This document shows positions 31,658 through 43,340 of a stretch of 64,000 bases of DNA, piece after piece (positions within the stretch are counted from its first letter, which is position 1; every line of letters starts with the position of its first letter). Made by a program: the position numbers and the translations under genes. The notes beneath the pieces are model-generated. The model worked only from the letters and a program-made list of their open reading frames with translations. It had not been told where the DNA came from and did no database searches. The DNA comes from Datura wrightii (lineage: Eukaryota > Streptophyta > Magnoliopsida > Solanales > Solanaceae): assembly GCA_035772735.1 (NCBI GenBank), contig JASDFA010000019.1:65262001-65326000 (forward strand). Direction: 5' to 3'.

Positions 31658-32985
31658 TGGTTAACTACGATAGCAAAAAAAAGTTGGGGGAAATTGAAAT
31701 TCGTAATAGAGTATAATTGTTAATTTGGTTAACTACGATAGCAAAATTACCAAGGTTGTTGACCAGAATGTGAAAGACTAGAGGTGTGGTTCAGATGATA
31801 TACTAACTAGATATGGTCATGCTAGGTCATCTCATAAGTTCAATTAGTGTAAATAATCTCGAGACAATGGGTATTTAATGCTTTCTAGCCTTATAAATAT
31901 CTTTTGCTAGAGTTTTACCAAACCTCTATATACCATTAACTCAACCGGATCAGATTTGGATTTGTAGTTGCACTAATTTCTAGCTATTAGCTACTAATTA
32001 CGAGTGAGATTGTACTTTTGGCTATTTCTATCCCAATTTCACAATCTCTCATCCATACCCACCATTAAATTCTCCCCCAATACTTAATCATTCTTTCTCA
32101 AGCAACAATCAAATAAGAACAATTAGACCCACAACATAATCAATGGATCTTCAATGATAGATTGAAGAGAATCTAATAGATTTACATTTAGTTAAACAAT
32201 ATTGAGATGAATCTAGCAATACCCACTCTAATTAACTAGTCATCATCACACACCTCTAGGTAATAATGTAGCTACTCATAATTAAGAAATTAAAAAGCAC
32301 ATTTAACAATAAACACATTGAATTAAATAATAAGAGCAGTAAAATCAGGTTCGCAAGAAGTCTTCAACAATGGCAGTACCTTGCTATCAAGGAGAAGAAG
32401 AAAAAGAAAATAATTATTTTCAAGTTTCACCAATCAAATTCTCCTCTTCTCTACCAAGGAAATGTTCTAAAAGCTAGGGATTGAAAGTTGATGAGTACAC
32501 AATACTTTTTTCTAGAATATATATCCAAGAAAATAGGGTATCTTCTCTCTCTTTTTCCATGATGGACAATTTTTCCCCTAAGTAGTGTTTTGGCATAAGT
32601 GGAAGTACCGGCGGTTCGCTGGTTACGATTTGTGGACCACCGATTACACTATTTGAGCCTTTAATAAATTCTAGTAAATATCAGCGGTTCATTTGGCATT
32701 TTGTCGATCTCCATCCGTGCACCACCGATTCTTTGCTCTTCGACCCAGCAAGTCAAGTGCCATTTGGTGGCTGGACCGACAAGTCACCGTTGGCAACCCG
32801 CATTTCGCCGGTGGCTTTGTTTCCCAAAGGCAGTGGTGGTCCACTTTTGACCGGTGTTTCGCCGGTCTTCTTTGATAGGACGCTGAATTTCATCCCACTT
32901 CCTTATTTTTACTTCATTTGATCTTTTCTTCACATTAGGCATCTACACACAACAAAAATAAAAAGGGTATAAAATCCACATAAAC
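31658..32985 (-). repeat. Athila-like LTR on the minus strand, probably the 5' LTR of element G
   Basis: Read on minus it has a U3 with reiterated CGGCG/CGCCGG motifs (32880-32590), a TATA-like stretch (about 32520), then AT-rich R/U5. Its last 500 bases (31690-32180) match, inverted, the LTR of element F at 33890-34500: both contain 'actagaggtgtgg', 'tttctagc' and 'attctc' landmarks in the same order. The orientation and CGGCG motif link it to the G internal region at 22161-23556. The left end is blurred by the junction with E2. Confidence 0.6.
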
Positions 32986-32989
32986 AACT

Positions 32990-34537
32990 CAGAAACTAAG
33001 CAAAATTTCAGGCTTAAGAGTCTAATGAGTTGCTGAAAGAATCTTTGTGAATCTCATGATTCTTTTCTTGTCTAGAACTTTCCCTAAGTGTGAATCAAGG
33101 TGAAACCATACATGTAGCTACACTTAGAACATGATTTTAGGCTTTCGTATGACTAGTCACTCTACCCAAAATGACCTCTGTAAATAACTTCCCTTGCTAG
33201 CCAATGTTAAGCCTGCTGGACTATTTATTATTGAAAATCACATTACAAGCCAATGTCCCCTTTTTAATCCCCTCTTCTTGTCACCAATCCCCCCTAATTG
33301 CTAGTGGTAAGAGAATGAGATTAATGGGGGCTGAAAGCCCATATACATAGGGAGAGATAAGGAAATTAGTGACAAAGAAGAAAAGAGACTAAGTTTGGGG
33401 GTTTTCAAGAAAGGTGAAAATATGAGCAGCTTAAATTTGAGGTAGCACCAAAGTGTGTAAAAAAGGGAATGAAATGATGAGTTGAGAAACCTTAAGGTAC
33501 CAAAAGAAAAAAAAAAGAGAAAAGTGAAATGGTGTTACCTCTGTCTTAGAAAAGGCTTAATGTGATAGCCAAAGGAGCTACAAGGAAGGCTTTTGAGAAA
33601 TACAAGATGAAAATGGTTTGAAAAGGGAGGAATAATGTGGAGTGATATGAAAAGTTAGATGGGAAGCGTTAAAGTGTTCACGCAAAGGCATTAGGGAGGT
33701 TCTAGTTACTAGAGCCAAATAATTGTCCTACAATTACCCCTAGCCTTCATCATGACTCACAAGTTCTAATTGATTTTGAGTGTAGTTGCTCTACATTAGT
33801 GGAGAATTACAGGAAGGAAAAGCCTATGGGTCAAGTTGTGTACATGAAGAATTCTTTTGGGAGAGTGAGTGTGATCATCTTGTTCAAATTATAATTGATT
33901 GTCCATAGTTGCAAATATGGGTTTGGTTTTCTTACTTGATTTTGGATTTAAAAAGAAGAAATAAGTGTTGAAGGAGAATTTGATAGTGGGAATGAATGTG
34001 ATTGTGTGGGTGTTGGGCTAGAAATAGTCAAAACCTATATTCACAATCCTAATTAGTGGTTGATGGCTAGAAATAGCTTAGCTACTAACCCAAACTTCAT
34101 TGGGCTAATTGAATTGTGTCTTGAGGTTCGAAGGGCCTTAATAAAAAGGTGCCCACTAGGTTGAAAATCATACGACACCATCTTGTCCAAAGTTATTTAC
34201 ACTTATTCACAACAATTTGATGATCTAGCATATCCTCATTTAATTAACACCCCATCTACACCACACCTCTAGTATTCACTCATCATTGTCTCTCAATAGT
34301 AATTATTTTACTATTTTCACTAGCTGAGTTAGAATCCACCATATCATTGACTTCATTTTTTCCTCTAAAATTTACTATTTTATTTCCTTTCATTTGGTGC
34401 AAATTAATTCAAATTTCCTAAAAAAAACACTTGTGCAAATCATTCACTAGTCTCTGTGGGATTCGACCCCAATATTTGAATTGAGCAATGACTATTTACG
34501 CTCTCTTGTCAAGAAGGGTGTAGTTTGAAAGTTATCA
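32990..34537 (+). mobile_element. Element F: 3' spacer and partial LTR of another Athila-like element
   Basis: About 33020-33880 matches the minus-strand spacer of G at 1-700. It includes the 'gactaagtttgggg' PPT-like site (about 33390) and the conserved 'attagtggag... tatgggtca... gaattcttttgggagag' run also seen in E1 (about 18712-18780). About 33890-34537 is an LTR that appears to lack U3. It ends ...GTTATCA at 34537, and chromovirus pol resumes in the next base, so F was inserted into RNase H of element B. The possible target copy is AACAC at 34538; its partner is outside view or lost. Confidence 0.62.
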
Positions 34538-36290
34538 AACACATACTGTAGGCTCTTGTGGTTCGTAAATACATCCACATGGACCCCATAAAAATAGTGC
34601 CTCCAAATCTTCAATGTGAACACCACCACTGCCAATTCTAGGTCATGTGTTGGGTAATTCTTCTCATGAGTCTTTAGTTTTCTAGAGGCATACGCAATGA
34701 CCTTACCATGCAGCATCAACACACACCTAAGAACAACCCTAGAGGTATCACAATACACAACAAATCCATCTATACCCTCAGGTAGGGTCAATATTGGGGC
34801 TGAAGTGAGTCAAGTCTTTAACTCCTATAAACTCTTCTCACAGGAATCCGACCACAGAAATTTAACTTTCTTCTGGGTAAAATTAGTCAAAGGTGTTTCT
34901 ATGATTGAAAATCCTTCAAAAAATCTCATATAATAGCCAGCTAAACCCAAGAAACTCCTGATATCCAAAGGATTAACTAGTCAAGGCTAATTCTTCACCG
35001 CCTCTATCTTTTGAGAGTCCACCTGTACACCCTGGCTTCACACCATGTGGCCCATAAATGGTACTAAGTCCAACCAAAATTCACACTTGCAGAATTTAGT
35101 GAACAATTGGCAATCCTTGAGAGTCTGTAGCACAATCCTCAAATGAGCGGCATGTTCCTCCTCACTGTGAGAGTATATGAGAATGTTGTCAGACAATCAC
35201 GAACTTATTGAAGCATGGTTTGAACACCCTATTCATCAAATCCATAAAAGCTTCAGGAGTATTCATTAGTCAAAAATACATAACTACAAACTCATGAGGA
35301 CCATACCGAGTCTGAAAAGCTATCTTTGGAATGTCACTCTCCCTAACTCTGAGCTGATGATACCCAGATTTGAGGTCTATCTTTGAGAAGCACTTAGCAC
35401 CCTGGTGTTGGTCAAACAAGCCATCAATTATAGGGAGGGGATACTTGTTCTTGATTGTAACCTTGTTCAACTATCAGTAGTCAATGCACATATGAACAGA
35501 CCCATCCTTCTTTCGATCAAACAGAATTAGTGCACCCCATTGGGACTTGCTAGGCCTAATGAAGCCCTAATCTAGAAGATCCTTCAACTCTTTTAGCTCA
35601 GCTGGAGCCATTATATAAGGAGTAATTGATATAGGTTGTATATCGAGAAAAAGGTCAATACCAAAGTCAATCTCCCGCTCGAGAGGGACTCCTGGTAGAT
35701 CATCTGGGAAAACCTCAGGATACTCACACACTATAGGAACTGACTGGAGAGTCGGGGTTTCGAACGTTGCATCCTTAACAATTACTAGATGGTAAAATCA
35801 ACCCTGGGAAATTATCTTTCTAGCCTTAAGGTAGGAAATGAAGTGACCTATAGGCATAGCTAAACTACCCTTCCAGTCTAGGACTAGCTCACTCAAAAAG
35901 CGAAACTCTACTGTATGGTTTCTACAATTCACTAAGGCATAACATGCATGCAACAATACCATACCATAGTTAACATAAAAATCAATCATGTATAACTCTA
36001 CTAGGTCAGCTGAGGTTACTTTTTGAAGGATAGTGACAGGGCAATTTTTGTATACCTGTCAAGATATAACTAAGTCACCTACTGGAGTAGAGACTAAGAA
36101 GGATTCTAATAGGATTTTGGGACTCTATAAAAGTAATAGAAACATAGGGAGTCATAAAAGATAAAGTAGCCCCTGGATCTAACAATGCATAAATATAAAG
36201 ATGGAATACTCATAACAAACCAGTGACCACATCCGGGGAAACCTCCTACGCTTGATGTGATGAGAGGGAAAAAAACCTGTTCTGACATTG
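34538..36290 (-). pseudogene. Element B protease, RT and partial RNase H (broken)
   Basis: The protease is at about 36290-35650, with remnants of the family sequence and the stretch at 35989-35798 (MIDFYVNYGMVLLHACYA, corresponding to DLILGMDWLH). RT is at about 35640-35000: 35470-35270 reads NKVTIKNKYPLPIIDGLFDQ, FSKIDLKSGYHQLRV and TRYGPHEFVVM. The catalytic loop near 35190 is disturbed. RNase H is at 34791-34538, with EGIDGFVVYCDTS, KNYPTHDLELAVVVFTLKIWRH and VDVFTNHKSLQYV, then the cut. Stops are frequent. Confidence 0.86.
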
Positions 36291-36309
36291 ACCACCACTT
36301 GCACTAGGG

Positions 36310-37472
36310 GATGCACCCTACTGAGCTGAGCATGGTGGTGGATTTACTGAACTGGTAATTGGGTCATGGACTCTAGAATGGCCCTTTTTGGCTGCTGGAC
36401 AAACTCTAAGCATATGGTCGGGTTTTCCACACCCAAAACATGCCCCTGAACCTTCTAAGCACTGTCCGCTGTGCCTCCTACAACACCTGTTACAAACTAG
36501 AATGTTGGGCTCTACTGACCTGCTTCTCTGATCTCGAGAGCCTGATGTCTTTCCCTTTTGATCGCGCCTAAACCCGAATGGCATACTAGATGATAACAGC
36601 ACTGAAGATGATAATCTCTGTGGGACTGCTAACGATGTCTGCCACCAGACCTCTACTAGGAAAACCAAAATTGTCTGTCCTGGCTCTATTAACCTCTCTC
36701 TCCCTCTCCCTCATCTACACCATCTCTATCTATTGGGTATACAAGACTAATCGGGAGAATTTAATGTCCTGATGTGGCAAGGTGGTACTACAGTCCTTCA
36801 CTAAGTGGTCCGCTACTCCATTCACAAATCTGCTAACCCCATCCCTTTGATCAGCCACCATTGTCGATGCATATTTGGTAAATCAGGTGAACTATAGAGC
36901 ATAATCCTGAACGGTCATGTTATTCTGTTTCAAATTCACAAACTTGGCCGCCTTGATTTCCCTCATTTCTCAAGAAAAGAATTGGTCTATGAATGCAGTG
37001 AGAAACTCATCCCAACCAATAGGACCTGCTCCGACTCCCTGTCTATCCTTCCACCGCATATACCTATACGAGCAACCCCCTTCAACTAATAGGAGGCTAA
37101 GTCAACATATTTCTCTTTGGTCACCCCCATAATCTAGGTGATCATTTGGACCTTCTTAATGAACTTGTGTGGGTCTTCATCCACTCTCAACCCAAGGAAC
37201 TCAGGGGGAGTCATCCTAAGGAAATCTCGGACTCTAGCTGCTGCTGCACTCCTATTCTGGGGAACATGAGCCACGGCCTACTGGTTGACCTAAGCGGTCA
37301 ACACTTGTGCCGATACTTGAACGGCTTCCCTAAACTTAGCATGGGCAACCTGCTCGGGCATAGCATTCGCTGGGGATAGTAGGGCTTGCTGGTGCCCGTC
37401 TCCATTTCCATCCTCATGGCCATTTCCATTTCCCTTGCCATTCCTTCTTCCGTTAACTCAGCGTGGAGGAAT
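36310..37472 (-). pseudogene. Element B Gag (broken)
   Basis: The expected start at 37472 reads ATT instead of ATG, followed by PPR-stop-VNGRR, where the stop is TGA for an Arg codon. The core region 37260-36770 has MTPPEFLGLRVDEDP and LASY-stop-LKGVA. The C-terminal open piece 36668-36318 holds two zinc-knuckle parts (CNRCCRRHSGQC and CFGCGKPDHMLRVC). Several Gln and Arg codons are stops. Confidence 0.86.
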
Positions 37473-37664
37473 GATTCTACAAACACGTAAAGCTAGAGTT
37501 AGAGGAATAGAGAGATTTGAACTTATATCACTAGATAGAATCATGAAAGAAGGGAAGTTTCCTAAAATGTTTCATAGCCTCTTCATCATAAGTGTGTTGT
37601 GGTTCACACCTATGAAAAAGACTCTACTTAACATGACTTTTAGACACCCTAGGACACTTCAAAA

Positions 37665-37682
37665 CCTAACGCTCTGATACCA
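37665..37682 (-). other. Element B primer binding site (tRNA-Met type)
   Basis: The minus strand reads TGGTATCAGAGCGTTAGG four bases inside the LTR. The first 12 bases are the intact complement of initiator tRNA-Met, as in other chromoviruses. Confidence 0.9.
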
Positions 37683-37686
37683 TGTT

Positions 37687-38514
37687 TGTCACGACCCGAA
37701 CATACGCCTTGATCTCGACACGGAACCTAGAACCATAAATGGCTCCAAGTCAATCCATGGCATGAACATGTTAACTAAAGATCAACATAAACAAAAGTGA
37801 TAACTAAATTCTGAAATAGTGGATTTCTGTATAACAAACGTCTAGCCAATTGTAATATCATAACACTAAATCCAAAGTTGAATATACAAATCCATGTCTG
37901 AAAAGCCTCTATTAACTAATGAGATTCTAGGACAAGCCCCCGCTATCTCTAAGTCTGAAACAAACTGACAGAAAAATACTAAAAGATAGATGTCATCGGA
38001 GGATGAGGAGTCACTCAAGACAGGGTCTGAGCTGGAATAAGAGTAGTGTTAACAACGTGTTTGAGTTTGATCTCTAGAACCTATATCATGAAATGATACA
38101 ACATATAATATGCGTTCAGTACTTGGAATGTGCTGAGTATGAAATGTATGTAAAATAGGCTAAGTAAGTATAAACTAAAATCATGTGCATCATAAGTCAT
38201 AAAATCATGAGATTCTGAGAGTAAAAACTGCATGCTAATATCTAAAAACATGAATAGAGATAGACTGGATCTCATAACTTAATTGAATGACCTCAAGATA
38301 AAACTGAAATTCATAAGTAAAAGGTGATAACCTGATCATTAGGTCAAACCTACTAAAAACATATCATGCTAACCGATAAACATGCATAACTAAGACGATG
38401 AGGAATAATGGCAAACTCTTTAAATAATCAAAACTATCACGATAGAGCTTACATAATCCCAACTATTACACTCAAGTGAGCAGAGCCATCCAAAGCCTTA
38501 CCAGGGTCAAGGTC
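37687..38514 (-). repeat. Element B 5' LTR (partial)
   Basis: The minus-strand end ...GGGTCGTGACA is at 37687. It aligns with the LTR of C (for example 38410-38500 with 39240-39320, 'cacgatagagcttacat'). It stops at 38514, where the LTR of element C begins; AGGTC at 38510-38514 would be the target duplication of C. Confidence 0.85.
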
Positions 38515-40844
38515 TATCACGACCCGATTGGAGGCCCTATTCGCAACACGGTACAAAAAGCCCTGAGAGACACTAAGTCGACCTATGGCATGAACATAAA
38601 TCTTACTCAACTGATAAAATTGAAGAATCAACAAGATAATCATAGCAGAAGTCCAAATCAAATATAAAATCAGAATACACAATCTGAAGCTGAACACATC
38701 CTTTGTCTGAAAAGCCTCTAAACATGAACAGTTGATGGGACAAGACCCTAACTAACTCAATAATGCTAAAATTGAAAATACATAAAGGAAATCCGACTAA
38801 GTCTATTCCTCGAGAGATGAGGACTCACCAACAACGTAAGGTGCTAACTCTGAAGACTGACCATGAGCGGGGCTGAACCTGGGAGTCGGGTCCTGTATCA
38901 TGAAACGATACAGTATAGAGTATGCGGTTAGTACATGGAATGTACCAAGTAGGAAAGGTAAGCTAAACCGCTTAAGTAAGTAAAATCATTTAAAAACATG
39001 CATAATGTAAATCGTAAAAAAGAAGAGTAGGGCTTGCATGCATTCTTTCTGAAATCATGATCTAATCGTAACATAACATAACATCATAACTGAATCGATT
39101 GACTCCAAGCTGAAATCTGATAGTCATAAGTAAAATTGAACATTGAGTCAAACCTGCTTTAGAATATATATAGATATAGAAATCTCATGAATAATAAACA
39201 TGCATAATTGAAATCATGAGGACCAATGGGAGACTCGTCTTTTAACCGACATACCACGATAGAGCTTACATGGTCCCAACTATCACGCTTAAGTGGATAG
39301 AGCCATCCAAAGCCTTTCCAGGGCTAGGAACGATACCATGATATCGATATCAAGCTCATGGACCAATAGGGAAAGGGATATCTCACAAGGGAGGTCCCCA
39401 AGTAATACATATACAGTTGTCAACCTACATTGGTGCGTAGTTCAGAGGCATAGGGTGATCGACCCTTAGCCTACTCAGTGGTAGACATTACTCCCTAAAA
39501 CATGCATATGCTCTCCATCGTTTTTCAATGAAGCTCAACATATTCTATTGATGAAGCTCAATAATTGAATACATCTCAAATTTGAAATCATGCACATGAG
39601 AAGTTTTAACTCATATCATACCACAAGATAATTGGGAGTCTTCACTCCAAAATCATGTGGTAAGCTTTTTTCGAGAAATAATAAATCATACTTGAACATG
39701 TGGTCATTTCCCAATACTTTCTCATTCTTGAATATACTGAATTCACATCGAAAACATGGTTATAAACATGGGTATCTTGAAAACATGTTTTTCATCATAA
39801 TATCTCATCATTATCATACATTCATCTCAAATCTCATCTTTCATGAACTTCTCATCAGTGGGCTTTTTAATTCATAGAATTAGAAACATGATTTTAATTG
39901 AAAATGATATAAAACTTGCCCATGATTCATAATTCAATAGTATTTTCATACATAAATCATACCCATGTAGAGACATTAGGAATATCATGTATTGGGTTAA
40001 AACTCCATAGATTAGACATAGCAAACTCATGAGTTAGAGAGGGATTGGCATGGGTATGATAGGATTCACCCATTCATAACCCTACATACCTTATGGTAGC
40101 TGATTCTTACACCTCCTTGAATTCCCAAGAAGAAATTGAAAAGAATTTGAAGAAGAACAAGCTTGATCACCCGTTCTAACCTTCTATCTTTGCATGCATG
40201 AATGAATATGGTCTAAAATGAACTTAACCCTCTTAAAAGACATCTTTCATAACTTAAAATGATGTAGTTTAGGCCTTAGGACCTTTGGAATTATGTAAAA
40301 GCCCTTACTAATTCTGCAGAAATTAACTGCCATTTTGTCCCTACGAGGAACTTAACCACTCGTCACCTTGGGCCATGACTTGTGGCATCATCCATCAAGT
40401 ACACTACTTCTCAAGTCTTCTGGGCTTGCAACGGGAGACTTCACGATTCGTCAGTCGTGGTCATCACTCATCCTGTACACTGCCTATGATTTTATCTTGC
40501 TTCATCCTGCTATTCATGACCCTCCCCACGAATTGTGGTGAATGACCACACCACATGGGATCCTTCTGTTAGGTACACTACCTCCTTCTTTCTCTTTTCT
40601 CACTCACCCCTCCCCAGTACTGACATAACGAGTCGTGGGGCCTGACCACAACTTATGGTCATGTCCGTGGGGATCCCATTTCCCAATTTCAAACTCATCA
40701 CCTTGGCGTCACCACGAGTCACATCATGACTCGTGGGCTGCTCCCTTGGGTCACCTCACGATCTGTTCTGTGTCTGATGCAAGTTGTTAAGTTTTTCTCT
40801 ATTTCAACTCTCGGGTCTGATCAGTAGGCTTCCATGGTATAACA
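38515..40844 (-). repeat. Element C 3' LTR
   Basis: Starts TGTTATACCATGG on minus at 40844 and ends ...GGGTCGTGATA at 38515. It aligns with the shortened 5' LTR at 55522-56147. The U3 part (about 40330-40770) has reiterated imperfect CCACGACTCGTGG-type motifs as in A. Confidence 0.9.
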
Positions 40845-40859
40845 ATATATCCCCCTTGG
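40845..40859 (-). other. Element C polypurine tract
   Basis: The minus strand reads CCAAGGGGGATATAT directly before the 3' LTR, the same place and form as in A. Confidence 0.85.
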
Positions 40860-41088
40860 AAACATTCATCCTCAATTATCGGAATGCATATAGAAAAGCA
40901 GAGAAATCAAATCATCATATTAAAATACTGATCATTTAAGCCGAAAACTAATGGAATGACTACCTCCAATTCAAACTACTTCGCTGAACTGAATTCACGA
41001 ATCATACATACATCCATATACATAAAGAAACTTGAGTACATGAACTAAGCATGAAAACTAATTAGAGTTTTAGGTTAAAACTGATACC

Positions 41089-42420
41089 TCAAGCTGGAAC
41101 TGAGTTGGTAGAGAATAAATGTGGGTATTTAGCCAGCATATCCACTTCGGCTTCCCACATAGCTCCCTTAACAAGTTGATTCCTCCATAACACTTTAACT
41201 AAAGCTACCTCCTTGATCCTTAGCCTTCGGACCTCGCGATCCAGTATTTCCACTGGAACCTCCTTAAAAGTGAGGCTATCTTTCACACCAAAACTGGCCA
41301 CCGGGACAACTAGAGTTGGATCACCCAAACACTTCTTTAAGAGCGATACATGAAAAATAGGATGCACGGAAGCTAATTCTGAGGGCAACTCAAATTCATA
41401 AGCCACCTTGCCAACACGCACTATCCTATACGAGCCAATATAGCGAGGACTAAGTTTCCCCTTCTTTCTGAACCTCATCACTCCCTTCATGGGAGACACC
41501 TTCAGAAATACCCAATTATCAACTTCAAATTCTAATTCTCTCCTTCTCACATTGGCTTAGGACTTTTGGCGACTCTGAGAAGTTTTCAACCAGTCCCTTA
41601 TCAACTAAACCTTCTCCATAGCCTTATGAACTGAATCTGGTCCTATCATCGCTGCTTCACCAACATCAAACCAACCTATGGGAAATCTACATCTCCAATC
41701 ATAGAGATCCTCAAACGGTGCCATCTGAATACTGGAATGATAGTTGTTATTTTATGCAAACTCGATAAGAGGCAAATGCTCACCCCAACTACCTTTGAAG
41801 TCAATCACGCATTCTCTCAACATTTCTTAGAGATTCTCAACTGTCCACTCCACTTGACCATTCGTTTACGGGTGAAATGCTATGATGAGCTTAACCTGAG
41901 TACCTAGTTCTATTTGAAATGACCTCCAAAATTGAGAGGTAAATTGGGTACCTCTGTCTGATATGATGGACAAGGAACTCCATGAAATTGAACTAGCTCT
42001 CGGATATATAGTTTGGCATAATCCTCCACCGACTCCGTGGTTTGGATTAGTAGAAAATGAGCGGCCTTGGTCAACCTGTCTACCACAACCCAAATAGAGT
42101 CATATTGTCGATGCGTGCGAGGTAACCATGTGATGAAATCCATATTGTTTTCTCCCCACTTCCTAGTAGGAATACTAATATCCTAAAGCACGCCTGTCGG
42201 TCTCTGATGCTCAACCTTAACTTGTTGATAGTTTGGACACTTAGCTACAAATTCTGCGATGTCCTTTTTCATGCCATTCCATTAATAGACTTCCCATAAA
42301 TCACAATACATCTTGGTGGTACCTGGATAGATAGAATACCTAGATCCATGTACCTCATGCAACATCCGGCTCCTCAAATCCTCAACATCCGGAACACATA
42401 GGCGTCCCTAGTACTGAAGT
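41089..42420 (-). pseudogene. Element C integrase with intact chromodomain segment
   Basis: The segment 41550-41089 is open for 153 codons. It runs RRRELEFEVDNWVFLKVSP, MKGVMRF, KGKLSPRYIGSYRIVRVG, VAYEFELPSELASVHPIFH, then a chromodomain with VPVEILDREVRRLR, ALVKVLWRNQ and MWEAEVDM. Upstream, 42143-41866 holds the catalytic-core start (MDFITWLPRTHRQYDSI, VVVDRLTKAAHFL), and 42400-42150 holds the zinc-binding part in broken frames. In chromoviruses this C-terminal chromodomain is known to guide integration toward modified histones in heterochromatin. Integrase as a whole is broken by stops between 41551 and 42420. Confidence 0.88.
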
Positions 42421-43340
42421 ACACCGTCTCCCTCTTTGAAGAAGACCTCTAACTTCTTATTTTGAATAACTTCCTTTAACTTTACTGAAATTGGGTCCTC
42501 ATCTTGTCTAGATTTTACATCAGTCACCAAAGATGATTCTAATCTGGTTTGAACAATAACACCACCATCGGTCGAGTCGACCAGCCTAACTCCCATCCTT
42601 GTGATTTGATGGATATCCTTCACCAACTCCTTCTTCCCCTCATCCACATGGGACACACACTCCATAGAGAGTCTACTAAATGCGTCTGCTACTACATTTT
42701 CCTTACCCGGATGGTAAAGGACACTCATATCATAATCCTTAAGCAGCTCCAACCATCTCCTTTGCCGAAGATTGAGATCTTTCTGGCTAAACACATATTG
42801 TAAACTCTTACAATCCATAAACACATCCACATGAACCCCGTATAATTAATGTCGCCATATCTTAAAGGCGAATACCACCGTGGCTAATTCAAGATCATGG
42901 ATCGAGTAATTCTTCTCATAAACTTTCAGCTGTCTAGAGGCATATGTTATAACCTTCCTGTGCTGCATCAATACACACCAAAGTCTGATCCTTGAAACAT
43001 CACTATACACAATGAACCCATCGGTACCCTCCAGTAGAGTTAACACTAGTGCTGAAGTGAGTCAAGTCTTCAACTCTAGGAAGCTCTTCTCCCAAGCCTC
43101 TGACCGTTGGAATTTCACCTTTTTTTGGGTCAGTTTGATGAAAGTTGTTGCAATTGATGAGAAATCTTCCACAAATCTCTGATAATAGCCAGCTAAAACC
43201 AAGAAGCTTTGAATATCTGAAGGATTCACCGGTCTAGGACAATTCTTCACCACTTCTATTTTTTTAGAATCCACCTTTATACCCTCACTTGATACCACAT
43301 GGCCCAAAAACACCACTGAGTTCAACCAAAATTCGCACTG
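42408..43340 (-). pseudogene. Element C RNase H and end of RT (broken)
   Basis: 43325-43062 is the RT thumb/connection (NSVVFLGHVVSSEGIKVD, CPRPVNPSDIQSFL, AGYYQRFVEDFS). 43046-42846 is RNase H (GTDGFIVYSDVS, YSIHDLELATVVFAFKIWRH), and 42830-42408 continues it (VFMDCKSLQYVFSQKDLN, then YHPGKENVVADAFSRLS). Frame breaks occur near 42840 and 43050. It ends at the E3 insertion. Confidence 0.88.

Larger units (their letters stand above)
34538..38514 (-). mobile_element. Element B: chromovirus fragment (LTR, gag, protease, RT, part of RNase H)
   Basis: A minus-strand chromovirus close to A and C. From right to left it has a partial 5' LTR (38514-37687), an intact primer site, gag, protease, RT and the first part of RNase H, cut at 34538 by element F. 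The rest of pol and the 3' LTR are not in the window. Its LTR is cut at 38514 by element C. Confidence 0.88.
38515..43340 (-). mobile_element. Element C, downstream half: chromovirus split by E3
   Basis: Minus strand: end of RT, RNase H, integrase, chromodomain, polypurine tract and 3' LTR. The other half (RT start, protease, gag, 5' LTR) is at 53038-56147. Removing E3 brings RT together, but about 120 bp of RT plus about 150 bp of the E3 LTR are missing at 43340, judged against A around 5985-6110. C is inserted in the LTR of B. Confidence 0.9.
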
